Assembly (NCBI GenBank): GCA_013289685.1
Contig: JABCZL010000005.1
Coordinates: forward strand, 310,001 to 374,000
Origin: Acidobacteriota bacterium
GTDB taxonomy: Bacteria > Acidobacteriota > Terriglobia > Terriglobales > Acidobacteriaceae
DNA: 64,000 nt
Direction of reading: 5' to 3'
The position numbers and the translations under genes were made by a program. Below are positions 10,801 to 19,372 of the stretch, in pieces; within the stretch, counting starts at the first letter, position 1; the number at the start of each line of letters is the position of its first letter. The notes beneath the pieces are model-generated. The model saw only the letters and a program-made list of their open reading frames with translations, was not told the origin of the DNA and searched no databases.

Positions 10801-10994
10801 TTGCCATGATCATCGGCATGGTGCCAATGGCTCTCGGACTAGGGGATGGCGGCGAACAGAATGCTCCCCTTGGCCGCGCAGTTATAGGCGGCCTGATTTT
10901 CGCGACGGTTTCGACGCTGTTCTTTGTCCCAGCATTTTTCAGCGTTCTGCAAGGCTCGCGTCGACATGCGGCCCAGACGGAACAAGCACATTAG
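7818..10994 (+). CDS. RND family efflux transporter, inner-membrane pump
   Basis: This is a proton-driven RND pump of about 1,058 residues in the inner membrane, with the usual two six-helix halves and large periplasmic loops. The proton-relay Asp pair is visible in AVGILVDDATVEVENI. The position matching the relay Lys of AcrB TM10 is Ser here (ATSNSILVVSFA in place of AKNAILIVEFA), so coupling may differ from AcrB. I chose the ATG at 7818 (MWIVRLALRRPYTF), which places basic residues before TM1. An ATG at 7797 is also possible. An adaptor and an outer-membrane factor follow, so this is the pump of a tripartite exporter. Substrate unknown; drugs, lipids or solvents are likelier than metals. 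Confidence 0.93.
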   Translation: MWIVRLALRRPYTFVVMSILIVIMGGLAIVRTPTDIFPNIDIPVVSIIWNYNGLLPQDMSDRIVTVTERSLTTTVDNIEHIESQSLYGIAVVKVFLQPNANIQQGIAQITAVSQTQLRQLPAGTTPPLILAYSASSVPVLQLALSGQNLSEQQLNDYGLNFIRTQLITVPGASVPYPYGGKQRQVQVDLNTTALQSKGLSALDVVNAISLQNLILPTGTSKIGSREYDVSILNAAPQTIADLNRIPIKTIGSTTIYMKDVAWVRDGFPPQTNIVKVNGQRSVLLTIQKAGNASTLDVIAGIKGLLPQIAATVPPQLKMTPLADQSIFVRGAISGVVRETLIAACLTAFMILTFLGSWRSTVIIATSIPLAILTSIIAFSAIGQTINIMTLGGLALAVGILVDDATVEVENINRNREAEPEKDMDEVVLDSASQIATPAFVSTLSICIVFAPMFLLSGVARYLFVPLAEAVVFAMLASYFLSRTIVPTMAIYLLRGEKKEAGDAPSRNPLIRFQKGFEAGFERFRDSYRGLLEISLHHRRAFLVAFFAACLGSLAILVPWLGRDFFPSVDSGTFKLHMRAPTGMRIEETANLCDLVEQSIRQQIPAAEVQSVIDNIGLPYSGINLSYSNSAPVGTSDADILVTLSAKHHPTDNYIHQLRLTLPKAFPGVSFAFLPADMVGQILNFGLPAPVDVQVVGNDLQANRIYADELLAKMRYVSGATDLRIQQPFDEPYLRLRVERTKAEQLGFTAHDIAQNLLVSLSGSFQTSPTFWVDPKNHVSYQIATQTPQYRADTLQDLENVPVTGTNPAAPPSLMASLVSTQRGAGMAVVSDYNVAPVIDIFGSVAGRDLGGVAGDLDKIIDATRQQLPRGSRVVVRGQVQTMRASYIGLLSGLAFSIVLIYLLIVVNFQSWLDPFIMISALPAALAGIAWFLFITHTTLSVPALMGAIMCMGVATSNSILVVSFATEKMAEGMDSLGAALEAGFTRFRPVLMTALAMIIGMVPMALGLGDGGEQNAPLGRAVIGGLIFATVSTLFFVPAFFSVLQGSRRHAAQTEQAH

Positions 10995-11019
10995 ACACAG
11001 AGCCATGGAGAGTTATTTT

Positions 11020-12246
11020 ATGCTGCCTCAAACGCAAACGGAAGATCGACAACCAGTGGGCGAGCACACACCCACATTGAGCCTTGTGGTAGCACAAAAG
11101 CGTTCGCGCAGAGCCTGGCTTGTCCTGGCGCTGGCGGTGATTGCGGTTGCTGCCCTCCTGGTTTCGGGCATCTGGTCGCGCGTCAAAGCTCGCGCTACTC
11201 TACGCGCGGAGACGGCTCAAGCGGCCATTCCCGCCGTGTCGGTTGTGTCCCCCAAGCAAACAGCGCCAGCCGACGAAATCATCTTGCCTGGAAACGTTCA
11301 ACCGTTCATCACTTCACCCATTTACGCCCGCACGAATGGCTATCTAAAGAAGTGGTATTTCGATATTGGGGCACACGTTAAGAAGGGCCAGTTGCTCGCC
11401 GTCATCGAAACGCCGGAAGTCGATCAGCAACTCGAGCAAGCGCGCAGCAACCTATTGACCGCGCAGGCAAATCTCGAACTCGCTTCCATCACCAAGACCC
11501 GGTACCAAGGGCTTCTGAAGAGCAACGCCGTAGCCCAACAGGACGTCGACAACGCGGTCGGTACCTACAACGCGAATAAGGCAATCGTCGAAGCAGACAA
11601 GGCCACCGTGGAGCAGTACTCGGCACTGGTATCTTTCGAAAAGATCTACGCGCCTTTCGATGGTGTGATTACGGCGCGCAACACGGATATCGGCGACCTC
11701 ATCAATTCCGGCAGCAGTAGCAATGTGAAAACCGACCTCTTTCACATCTCTCAACCTGGAAAATTGCGCGTTTACGTAAACGTCCCAGAGGAATATGCGC
11801 GGGGGATCAAAATCGGTATGACGGCGGATCTGAATCTCGCTGAGTTCCCGGACCGCAAGTTTCAAGGGAAACTCGTGCGCACCGCCGATGACATCAACCT
11901 CGCAACTCGTACACTGCTCGTTGAAATTGATGTGGACAATCCGACGGGCACGCTGCTCACCGGTTCCTACGCAGAGGTCCACCTGGCGGTCCCAACGCAG
12001 ACCTCCACCTTTCTGCTTCCGGTCAATACTCTGCTCTTCCGCACCGAAGGGTTACGCGTAGGACTTGTGAAAGACCACAAGGTGGTGCTGACTGCCGTGA
12101 CTCCCGGGCATGATTTCGGCAACCAGATAGAGATCGTCTCCGGCCTCAAGCCGGATGATCTGGTCATTATCAACCCACCCGACTCGATTGTGTCCGGCCA
12201 GGAAGTCCAGATTGTTCAGGCAACGTTGCCGGGAGATACAAAGTGA
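11020..12246 (+). CDS. RND efflux periplasmic adaptor (HlyD/AcrA type)
   Basis: This is a membrane-fusion protein of about 408 residues linking the upstream pump to the downstream outer-membrane channel. It has one N-terminal membrane anchor (WLVLALAVIAVAALLVSG), a lipoyl/biotinyl-like half-motif (GYLKKWYFDIGAHVKKGQLLA), a helical hairpin rich in Gln/Ala (VDQQLEQARSNLLTAQANL) and a beta-barrel (YAPFDGVITARNTDIG). The frame opens upstream inside the pump gene. I chose the ATG at 11020 because GGAGAG lies seven bases before it. Its TGA overlaps the next gene's GTG by four bases, indicating translational coupling. Confidence 0.93.
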   Translation: MLPQTQTEDRQPVGEHTPTLSLVVAQKRSRRAWLVLALAVIAVAALLVSGIWSRVKARATLRAETAQAAIPAVSVVSPKQTAPADEIILPGNVQPFITSPIYARTNGYLKKWYFDIGAHVKKGQLLAVIETPEVDQQLEQARSNLLTAQANLELASITKTRYQGLLKSNAVAQQDVDNAVGTYNANKAIVEADKATVEQYSALVSFEKIYAPFDGVITARNTDIGDLINSGSSSNVKTDLFHISQPGKLRVYVNVPEEYARGIKIGMTADLNLAEFPDRKFQGKLVRTADDINLATRTLLVEIDVDNPTGTLLTGSYAEVHLAVPTQTSTFLLPVNTLLFRTEGLRVGLVKDHKVVLTAVTPGHDFGNQIEIVSGLKPDDLVIINPPDSIVSGQEVQIVQATLPGDTK

Positions 12247-13742
12247 AGCTACCTCGAAAACTGATTCTCAGGAGCTCACGGAAAGCGGTTGGGCGGGTTC
12301 TGATCGCCATAGCCGCTCTCCAGTTGACCGGATGCGTGGTTGGCCCAAAGTACCGCCCGCCCGCGGTGCAGGCTCCTGCCGCCTACAAAGAGGTAGGAGA
12401 TTGGAAGCCCGCTCAGCCCAATGACCAGAATCTTGGCGGTACGTGGTGGACGATATTCCAGGATCCTCAGCTGGATGCGCTTGAAGTTCAGGTCAATGTA
12501 TCCAATCAAAATCTAAAGGCGGCAGAGGCACAGTTCCAGCAAGCTCGCGCCACTCTACGCTACTATCGCGCTGACTATTACCCGACCGTGACCGCCGGGC
12601 CGTCGGCGACTCGAACCCGCATTTCCGGCAACAGTCCCACTAGCTCACTCTTGCGTGGCGCCACCTACAACGACTTTGTGCTGCCGTTCAGCGTCTCCTA
12701 TCAAGCTGACGTCTGGGGACGCGTTCGAAAAAACGTCGAGTCCTATCGGGAGCAAGCCCAAGCCAGTGCGGCAGATCTGGCGACAGTTAATCTGAGCATG
12801 CACGCGGATCTAGCCGTCGATTACTTTCAGGCCCGCAGCCTGGATGCCGAGGAAGAGCTGCTGAACTCTACGGTGAAGCAGTACGAGCAGGCCCTGGAAT
12901 TGAATGAAAGTCGCTTCCAGGGAGGGATCGCTTCGGAGGTGGAAGTCGAGCAGGCGAAGACTCAACTGCAAACGACTCGAGCTGCCGCGATTGATGTGGG
13001 CGTGCTACGCGCGCAATACGAACACGCGGTAGCTATCCTGATTGGGAAACCTCCGGCGGAGTTCAGCCTTCCTCCGCTGCCTCTCACCACACCGCCTCCG
13101 CATGTTCCCATCTCCGTGCCATCAGAATTGCTGGAAAGACGCCCGGATATTGCTGCGGCGGAGAGACGGGTAGCGTCGGCCAACGCCCGGATCGGAGTCG
13201 CGAAGTCAGCCTACTACCCACTGATCGGCTTAGGGGCCTCCGGAGGTTTTGAAAGTTCCTCCATCACCACCCTACTCAATGGGCCGAGCGGCCTCTGGTC
13301 AGTCGGGCTGTCGGCCGTGGGTACAGTCTTTGATGTCGGAAGACGCCGTGCCGTCAACGATGAGGCGCGTGCGGCTTATGACTACCAGGTCGCCGCTTAT
13401 CGGGAGAACGTGCTGACTGGATTCCAACAGGTCGAAGACAATCTGGCGGCTGTCAGAATTCTGGAAAACGAGGCCAAAGTTCAGGACGAAGCTGTCGCGG
13501 CCGCCCAGCGCTCGCTCGATCTTTCAGTCACCCGTTACAAGGGTGGCGTCACAAGTTACCTCGAGGTGATCACCGCGCAAAGTGCCGCTCTCTCGGATGA
13601 GGTCACGGCGGTCAATATCTTAGGACGGCGGATGGCAAACACGGTGTTGCTGATTCAGGCTCTCGGCGGGGGATGGGACCGCTCAAGCCTCCCAGAGCGG
13701 CCCGAATGCTGCGGCAAGCTAGTGAGCAGAAATGCGGATTAG
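12243..13742 (+). CDS. outer-membrane efflux lipoprotein, NodT/TolC family
   Basis: This is a 499-residue outer-membrane factor closing the RND tripartite operon. A lipoprotein signal ends in the lipobox LTGC (residues 28-31), followed by VVGPKYRPP, typical of NodT/OprM proteins. Two internal TolC-like repeats are seen, with the boundary near LLERRPDIAAAERRVASANA, and YLEVITAQSAALSDE near the C-terminus. Translation starts at a GTG overlapping the adaptor's stop codon (GTGA). The C-terminal 25 residues are Cys/Arg-rich and probably unstructured. Confidence 0.93.
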   Translation: MKLPRKLILRSSRKAVGRVLIAIAALQLTGCVVGPKYRPPAVQAPAAYKEVGDWKPAQPNDQNLGGTWWTIFQDPQLDALEVQVNVSNQNLKAAEAQFQQARATLRYYRADYYPTVTAGPSATRTRISGNSPTSSLLRGATYNDFVLPFSVSYQADVWGRVRKNVESYREQAQASAADLATVNLSMHADLAVDYFQARSLDAEEELLNSTVKQYEQALELNESRFQGGIASEVEVEQAKTQLQTTRAAAIDVGVLRAQYEHAVAILIGKPPAEFSLPPLPLTTPPPHVPISVPSELLERRPDIAAAERRVASANARIGVAKSAYYPLIGLGASGGFESSSITTLLNGPSGLWSVGLSAVGTVFDVGRRRAVNDEARAAYDYQVAAYRENVLTGFQQVEDNLAAVRILENEAKVQDEAVAAAQRSLDLSVTRYKGGVTSYLEVITAQSAALSDEVTAVNILGRRMANTVLLIQALGGGWDRSSLPERPECCGKLVSRNAD

Positions 13743-13933
13743 CGTCGAAGCCGGCGATAGCTGAGTCAATACCTTCATTGCCCTTTTCCACCGCGACTCC
13801 GGGAGCAGCTTCTTCGGCCTGGGTTGGCCCAGAAGAAATACAATCGTCTCGCACACTGGCTCTCTCCCTGCTGAAAGGTCCGAACTGGCGCCGCGAGTCT
13901 GACCAAGAACTTTCAAGAAGCCTATTCCCCGCA

Positions 13934-14506
13934 TCAGCGCCGCGAGTCCGGGGGCACTAGGTTGTTCGCACGATAGTAGACCACAAGTTGGCCATAGTGC
14001 TCGCCGCTGTGCTCGATGGCGAACGTCCAGATGGAGGAGTTGTGGGCCAGCCGGTTCCCAAAAAATCTTGATGTATTGTCCAGCCCGGCGTCGCCCTGCT
14101 GTTGAATCACTTGTGCTCCGTCCGCGACGGCCTCCTGCACGAACTTCACCACGTCGGCCTTGGTCTTGAAAGCGTCGCGCGAAGGATTGTCGCCCTCGCC
14201 GAAGTCAGGCCCGAGGTTTGATCCCGAAATCCGGCGTATCAGAACGAAATCCAGTGCGGCGGCGTGGAGAAGATTCAGGGCGAACGTGCGCTGGTCTTTC
14301 TGTACCTTGAAGTCGTATTTGTCTTCAGGAAAATCCTTTGCCATTGCGACGAGCTTGTTCCCAATGTCGTTCCACCTGTCCAACATCTCATCGGATCGAG
14401 AGCGCGCCGGACTCGGAGCCTGATTCTGTGTTTGGGCCTGACTGGGAACACTCATTCCGGCAGCAAGCAGGGTGATCGCAACTAGCGCAAGCGAAGACCG
14501 GGTCAT
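13934..14506 (-). CDS. exported DinB-family protein
   Basis: This is a protein of about 190 residues with a DinB/YfiT-like four-helix fold preceded by a signal peptide (LALVAITLLAAGMSVPSQAQ). The C-terminal metal-site motif HSGEHYGQLVVYYRANNLVPP is well preserved, and a matching upstream His sits in NLLHAAALDF. DinB proteins are usually cytosolic metal-dependent thiol transferases or unknown enzymes, so an exported form is notable, and a second one lies at 31146-31760. The ATG at 14506 has AAGGAG nine bases upstream. It is downstream of the 14633-16494 genes and may share their transcript. Confidence 0.85.
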   Translation of the reverse strand: MTRSSLALVAITLLAAGMSVPSQAQTQNQAPSPARSRSDEMLDRWNDIGNKLVAMAKDFPEDKYDFKVQKDQRTFALNLLHAAALDFVLIRRISGSNLGPDFGEGDNPSRDAFKTKADVVKFVQEAVADGAQVIQQQGDAGLDNTSRFFGNRLAHNSSIWTFAIEHSGEHYGQLVVYYRANNLVPPDSRR

Positions 14507-14632
14507 TGTAGATTGCTCCTTGTTTTGATCCACTTCGGAAATTCCGTCGGGGGTTAGACGTAGCGCAACTCCGAAAGTTTAGGGTAAATCTCGGATCAGA
14601 GGGCGAAAGACTCTCGCGACCCGATGATTCTC

Positions 14633-15820
14633 TCAATGCAGCTCCTTTGAGATCGCGAGAATCGGTTCCAGAAAGCGACTGTATTTGTTGAGAGTGGCTT
14701 CGTCATTATCGGCAATGGCTGTTTTTACTGCCTCCATGGTGGCGGGCGTCACGATTTCAAGCCGGCCGACAAAAACGCGCACGGTTTGTCCGGGTTCGGG
14801 ATTGATGGTGAGCGGCACGACGTTGTCGATGAACCGGCGTGGCACGATGTAAATCAATCGGCTACCTTCTTCGAACCAGGAGTCCTTCCAGGTTTCCACC
14901 ATGGCGTGGGCTTCGTCTCGATAAAGGCCCTGAGCGACGAGAGCCTCTTCCAGATCGCCGTAGAGAGCATCTATGTTTCCGGTCAACACAGGAGGGTCTA
15001 AGGTTGTTTCATCGGTCAGGGCCCCCGTGAAACGATAGCCGACTCGTTCGCCCCGGCGCTCAAAGAAAATGACTGCTGGAATCTCGTCCTCGCTGAGACT
15101 CTTGACCACCAGCCTTCCGTCGAAGTTCAAAGCAGCGGAAAGCGGCAGTGCACTGGCGGACACTCCCCGATAAAAAAGAAATTTCTCCTGCTGCTCGCCT
15201 GCGCTGGTTCTGACGCGAAGCGGTGAGGAGGAGGTCTCGCGAGCGGCGTAGTAGCGACTCGACTCCACCTCGCGCGGCAACTGGCCATCTAGATTCGGAG
15301 AGATTGTAACGTTGTTCCATGCGATGCGTCCGTCCACCGGCAACTGGCTCAACCTGGGATCGTGCATGGCGCCCTCGGGCTGAACACGATCGGCATGGGG
15401 ATACCACTCGGTAATGAGTCCTTTGGAGAAAGCAACTCTCGCGGACACGGTTACCTCGCGCGGAGAATAAAAATACATCACCGGCGTCTCCATGCGAATC
15501 GTGCCGCGCAGTCCCAGCTTGAAGTTGACGTCGGCGATATGCTCCACGAATTTGGGCAGATCGGTAGACGCCGGGTACCGCGGCAGACCTAGTGGCGACC
15601 ATTCGACCGCTCGCCCATCCTTGCCGGCAATCGCAGTGAACGTTCCCCACTCGTGGACAGTGAGGTCTGGCGCCGTTCGCTGCTCGTCTGCGATGAGCCA
15701 GCCCGCGAGCGAGAAACCCAAAAGCCCGAATGCGAGCAAACGAGGGAGCCAGGTTCTGGCTCCCATTTTCAGAAGAGACTTCCTCGTTGAGATCATTGTT
15801 GAGATCATTGTTGAGGTCAT
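14633..15820 (-). CDS. conserved exported protein (VHEWGTF motif)
   Basis: This is an unrecognised protein of about 395 residues with an N-terminal membrane or signal segment (LLAFGLLGFSLAGWLIA). It opens with LTVHEWGTFTAIAGKDG, then IRMETPVMYFYSPREVTV and GLITEWYPHAD, and near the C-terminus MVETWKDSWFEEGSRLIYIVP and RVFVGRLEIVTPATM. I recall this motif series from planctomycete and acidobacterial proteins without a known role. The ATG at 15820 overlaps the preceding gene's TGA by four bases. The first residues (STMISTMIST) come from a 12-bp tandem repeat. The apparent frame upstream of 15820 only shadows the neighbour. Confidence 0.8.
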   Translation of the reverse strand: MTSTMISTMISTRKSLLKMGARTWLPRLLAFGLLGFSLAGWLIADEQRTAPDLTVHEWGTFTAIAGKDGRAVEWSPLGLPRYPASTDLPKFVEHIADVNFKLGLRGTIRMETPVMYFYSPREVTVSARVAFSKGLITEWYPHADRVQPEGAMHDPRLSQLPVDGRIAWNNVTISPNLDGQLPREVESSRYYAARETSSSPLRVRTSAGEQQEKFLFYRGVSASALPLSAALNFDGRLVVKSLSEDEIPAVIFFERRGERVGYRFTGALTDETTLDPPVLTGNIDALYGDLEEALVAQGLYRDEAHAMVETWKDSWFEEGSRLIYIVPRRFIDNVVPLTINPEPGQTVRVFVGRLEIVTPATMEAVKTAIADNDEATLNKYSRFLEPILAISKELH

Positions 15821-16494
15821 GGATGAGCCCTTTCGGCGGGCGCGGTGACCAGCAACTCGGCGATCGTCTGATGGTTGAAGCTTGAATCCAGGTTCTGAGC
15901 CAGAAGAGGATCGCTCTTTGCTCCTGCCAGTGCCTTCCGCGCGTGATCCTGATGTGCGCTTTCCGGCCCCCGAAGAGTGATGAGGGCCGCGGCGAATTCC
16001 ATTTCTGGATCCTCGGCGCGCAGGCTGATGGCTTTCTTCACCAGTGAATATCCGTCGATGCCGGCGGCGGGGTTGGGCTCGCCTTTGCCCATCCATTGCT
16101 TGTAGGCCTCGGCCAGGTAGCCGAGGTCAAACCACTTGAGCGCGTTCGAGTGGTCAGCGGCGTCGGAGTTGGCCGCACGCGCTTGCAGTCGAGTGATCAG
16201 CTCCTTCGCGACTTGGGGATCCCGGCGAGCGTAGATTGTGGCCCGTCGTAAGGTCTCCATGCGCACCAGAACGGGCGGGTTCGACTCGAGAATTGCCAGC
16301 GTGTCGCGCGTGAGGTTCTTCAGGTCATAGTCCGTACTCCCTCTGTGGGTCCAGTCGACCCAGGGCAGCGACTTCGCTTGCCCGATTTCAATGGGATGGC
16401 AGATCAGCGGCGGACCCGCTTGGGCGAACGTTGTAAATCCGAGCAGAACGGCCATGATGCTGATCGCGAGGCGTGAAGCTGCATGTGAATTCAT
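15817..16494 (-). CDS. exported helical protein of unknown function
   Basis: This is a protein of about 225 residues with a signal peptide (LAISIMAVLLGFTTFAQA) and an ICHPIEIGQAKSLPW segment just after it. The rest is alpha-helical and TPR-like (LVRMETLRRATIYARRDPQVAKELITRLQ, then YLAEAYKQWMGKGEPNP). The ATG at 16494 has GAGGAG ten bases upstream. It is coupled to the VHEWGTF-motif gene by an ATGA overlap, so the two products are made together and probably act together outside the cytoplasm (inference). Confidence 0.78.
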   Translation of the reverse strand: MNSHAASRLAISIMAVLLGFTTFAQAGPPLICHPIEIGQAKSLPWVDWTHRGSTDYDLKNLTRDTLAILESNPPVLVRMETLRRATIYARRDPQVAKELITRLQARAANSDAADHSNALKWFDLGYLAEAYKQWMGKGEPNPAAGIDGYSLVKKAISLRAEDPEMEFAAALITLRGPESAHQDHARKALAGAKSDPLLAQNLDSSFNHQTIAELLVTAPAERAHP

Positions 16495-16629
16495 ATTTTG
16501 GATTCTCCTCAGTTTTGATTTCACCCACGTTCCAAGAGACGTGCGCAGAAGAACAACTGTTAACAAGCCGTGTGGAGTCCGTGGAAGAAGATCCGAGGAA
16601 GAGTGGAAGTTTCGACGACGAAGCCGGAT

Positions 16630-17757
16630 TTACTTCTCGCGACCGGGCTTGGCCGTTCCGGCCCAGGAGCGCTCCCAGTGACGCCAAACCGAGATGTCGT
16701 CAAAGCCCAGTTCGTTCCACCACAGGTCCAGCATGGGCTGATCGAGTCGCAAGATTCCATCTCGCGTGACGCCAGCGGGAGGAGGTGCGAGCTTACTCAG
16801 GCGATCATAGACCAGGACTCGCTGTCCCTCGTCGACACGCGCCAGCAGATGCCACAGCGTGAGCGCATCGCTTTTGCGTGCCTCGCGCAGTACGATCGCC
16901 GCATCGTCTGCGCGGTGCTGCGCTGTGTTGTCCTCAAAATCGAATCTCGTCAAAGCCGCGCGGAACTCCGCAGATGCATCTTCGAAGTACGGCGTGCCAG
17001 GCCCGACCTTGGGCCGGGTCGCGCACGCTGCGCCCGCCGGGATGAACGACTCGTGCCCATTCAACTTGAATCCCACCCACCCGAGCGAGGTGCGCACCAT
17101 GCCCGCGCCCGAATCGTCCACCTGCAAGGTGTAAGCGCAACCCAGATCCACGGTGACTGCCGATGGGGTGTCGACAACGAATTGGCCGGGCGGCGCCCAG
17201 ATGTAGGCATGAATAGTTCCGCGATCCAGGGCAATCCGCTTAAGACCCGAGCCCATGCTCAACAGCCGCAGGCGTGTGCTCGGATCCACCTCGATCTGGC
17301 CGGTATCGTCTGCTTGAAGGCTGGCCCGCGACTGACGGTCCGTCTCAAGCATTTGGCCAATGCCGAGGCGGTTCGTGCCGTCTTTCCCGCCGATCGTTTT
17401 TCGTCCGACTCGAGGGGTCCCTTCCACGCTGGATACATTCCAACCCGCGACGGTGGTCGGGGCAGGTTCCGTTCTGTACACGAGAACCGTCACAATCGCG
17501 ATAGCTGCCACGGCTGCGACTGTCGTGGCGAAGGCGGGAAACAGTTGCAGCCTCCAAGGAAAGTGTCGCGGAAAGAAGGTCCATCGTCTCTCGCGGACGA
17601 TCTCGGGAAAAACCGGGGCGGGCGAATCATGTCGAAACTTCCCGAGCAACCCTTCCAGCCTCTGGATCTCCGGATCGGGTTCGCCAGAACCATCCCACAA
17701 ATAGTCGTTACTCTTGGGGGGTGGTCCGTTTTCGGTTCTATCGTTCCCCGTGTCCAT
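16630..17757 (-). CDS. FecR-domain membrane protein, likely sigma regulator
   Basis: This is a 375-residue protein with a cytosolic N-terminus (about 1-68), one membrane span (LFPAFATTVAAVAAIAIVTVLVY, about 72-94) and a periplasmic FecR-like domain. Signs of FecR are the pattern around RVGRKTIGGKDGTNRLGIGQMLETDRQSRASLQADDTGQIEVDPSTRLRLL and the later HAYIWAPPGQFVVDTPSAVTVDLGCAYTLQVD. It starts 2 nt after the ECF sigma gene ends, the usual layout of sigma and anti-sigma pairs. It therefore probably senses a signal across the membrane and controls that sigma factor. The C-terminal 150 residues (WHLLARVDEGQRVLVYDRL) are outside the FecR domain. No TonB receptor is nearby. Confidence 0.82.
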   Translation of the reverse strand: MDTGNDRTENGPPPKSNDYLWDGSGEPDPEIQRLEGLLGKFRHDSPAPVFPEIVRERRWTFFPRHFPWRLQLFPAFATTVAAVAAIAIVTVLVYRTEPAPTTVAGWNVSSVEGTPRVGRKTIGGKDGTNRLGIGQMLETDRQSRASLQADDTGQIEVDPSTRLRLLSMGSGLKRIALDRGTIHAYIWAPPGQFVVDTPSAVTVDLGCAYTLQVDDSGAGMVRTSLGWVGFKLNGHESFIPAGAACATRPKVGPGTPYFEDASAEFRAALTRFDFEDNTAQHRADDAAIVLREARKSDALTLWHLLARVDEGQRVLVYDRLSKLAPPPAGVTRDGILRLDQPMLDLWWNELGFDDISVWRHWERSWAGTAKPGREK

Positions 17758-17759
17758 GA

Positions 17760-18395
17760 CTACTGCTTCTCCTGTTCTGGTTCATCGCGGCTTGAGTGAG
17801 GGCCCAGTTTTGCCCGGAGCTGCTCCATGCCCCGATGCAGGTTGACCCGCACCGATCCGTGCGTCATCCCGGTGCGCGCCGCTATTTCAGGACCGGTCAT
17901 CCCTTCCACCAGCCGCAAAATCAAAGTCTCGCGGTAGGCATCAGGCAGACTTCTGACCGCTTCGAGGACCGCCACGGCCGGCCCGCCATGATCTGTGCCG
18001 GACATTGCACACTGGATCTCGTTGTCAGACGCGTCATCCGTCAGTAGCTCCTCAGGCACCGACCGCCGGTGGTAGTCGTTTGCCACATTGCGAGCGATCG
18101 CCGCCAGCCAGGCTCCAAAACTTCCGGTCTCCCGCAGCGTTGACAGGCGTCGAAGCGCTCGGATGAAGACATCGTGCACGAGGTCTTCTACGTCGGCCAC
18201 CGGAACCTTCGCCAGCACAACTCCGTGGACCATGCGAGCGTATCGCTCATAAAGCTGCCCGAAGGCCGCCCGGTCCCCGCCGCGGGCCGCAGCCACGCAC
18301 CTTGCGTCTTCGGAGATTTCGGGCGCGGACGGCTCCCTCACAGGCCCGGGTCCCAGGCCTGCCAGCAGGTCAGTTCTGTCTCCGGACCTGGCCAT
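17760..18395 (-). CDS. ECF-type RNA polymerase sigma factor
   Basis: This is a sigma-70 family protein of about 211 residues. Region 2 reads RYARMVHGVVLAKVPVADVEDLVHDVFIRALRRL and region 4 reads YRETLILRLVEGMTGPEIAARTGMTHGSVRVNLHRGMEQLRAKLG. The frame is open to 18674, but that part overlaps the start of the opposite-strand gene. The ATG at 18395 (MARSGDRTDLL) gives a normal length. Only a weak GGGGA precedes it, so the exact start is uncertain. It is followed by the FecR-like gene two bases later. Targets cannot be read from sequence. Confidence 0.88.
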   Translation of the reverse strand: MARSGDRTDLLAGLGPGPVREPSAPEISEDARCVAAARGGDRAAFGQLYERYARMVHGVVLAKVPVADVEDLVHDVFIRALRRLSTLRETGSFGAWLAAIARNVANDYHRRSVPEELLTDDASDNEIQCAMSGTDHGGPAVAVLEAVRSLPDAYRETLILRLVEGMTGPEIAARTGMTHGSVRVNLHRGMEQLRAKLGPHSSRDEPEQEKQ

Positions 18396-18547
18396 GCGCC
18401 ACAAAATCCCCACAAGATCATAGACGTTCCCAGGGAAGCGAGTGTTAACAACCCAACTCTGAGATGGCTCGGCAGCAAGTTGAAGTAGAATCGCTGAGAC
18501 TCCCGGGCCGGGCCAGCGATCACAAAAATGAAATGAGGGAAGCCTGA

Positions 18548-19372
18548 ATGAAATGCGGGCTGCTGTCGCGACTGCGAACCGCTCCGGCACTTTTCGTCCT
18601 GCTGGCGTGCTCCCTGGTGTGTCCTCTGGTGTGCCAGGCAGCGAATCCTCCCACGGGTGCCGTGTTGGCGGCAATCCGGACCGCTACCGGAAATTATCTG
18701 ACTGCAGCCGACTCGAACTCAGAGCAGGGCCAGCAGACCGGTGAGTGTTTCTCAGCGTCGAAGGAGAGCAATCCCGCAAGCCTTTTCCTGCAGTGGAAGT
18801 GCGGGCCGTTGTTCGATCCCAAAACCGCCACGGCGGATATTGTCACCCAGGCGACGCTCGATTTTCTGACCAAGTACGCGGATTTGTGGCAGCTGAAGAA
18901 CCCGGCAAAAGAACTAAAACGACGCTACGCCCAACCCAACTGGGACGTTGAGTTCCAGCAGTGGAACGGTGGGGTGCGTGTGTTCGATACCGACATCCAC
19001 GTGTCTTTCATTAGCGGTGTACCCTCCTGGGTCCGGTCGGACTATATCCCGGGCCTTGAATCAATCGACAAAGTGCCGAAGCTCAGCGGCGCACAGGCGA
19101 TCGAGGTAGCGCGCAAGTATATGGCAGCCTCGGCTCACATTCCCATAGAGGAGATTCGCGGCGATGGTAAGCCCATGCTAGGTATTTCAGCCGCGCAGCG
19201 CGATGAGCCGGCGAGGCCTCCTCGTTTAATCTATCGCCTGACGTTGATGTTCAGCGGGCGAATCACTTCGCCCAGTAACGGATACGGCGCGGAATGCCAA
19301 ATCGACGCCCACACCGGCGAGGTCGTCAACGAGAGCTACCTCCGCCCTCTCACTGCTCGACCTATCCGCTGA
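18548..19372 (+). CDS. exported FTP/PepSY-like protein
   Basis: This is a 274-residue exported protein (signal LLACSLVCPLVCQA). The body resembles the propeptide of thermolysin-like peptidases: an FTP-like strand FQQWNGGVRVFDTDIHVSF, a linker VPKLSGAQAIEVARKYM like the IS..eA...A pattern, and a PepSY-like end YRLTLMF then ECQIDAHTGEVVNESY. No protease domain follows, since the protein stops 14 residues after DAHTGEVV. It may be a stand-alone protease inhibitor or chaperone. It is divergent from the sigma-FecR pair, so it could be a target of that sigma factor (inference). Confidence 0.7.
   Translation: MKCGLLSRLRTAPALFVLLACSLVCPLVCQAANPPTGAVLAAIRTATGNYLTAADSNSEQGQQTGECFSASKESNPASLFLQWKCGPLFDPKTATADIVTQATLDFLTKYADLWQLKNPAKELKRRYAQPNWDVEFQQWNGGVRVFDTDIHVSFISGVPSWVRSDYIPGLESIDKVPKLSGAQAIEVARKYMAASAHIPIEEIRGDGKPMLGISAAQRDEPARPPRLIYRLTLMFSGRITSPSNGYGAECQIDAHTGEVVNESYLRPLTARPIR

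Noticed and set aside
16570..17799. 409-codon plus-strand frame opposite the FecR-like gene
   Set aside because: Composition is Arg/Cys-rich and out of phase with codon preference; the minus strand carries a clear FecR-like protein coupled to a sigma factor.
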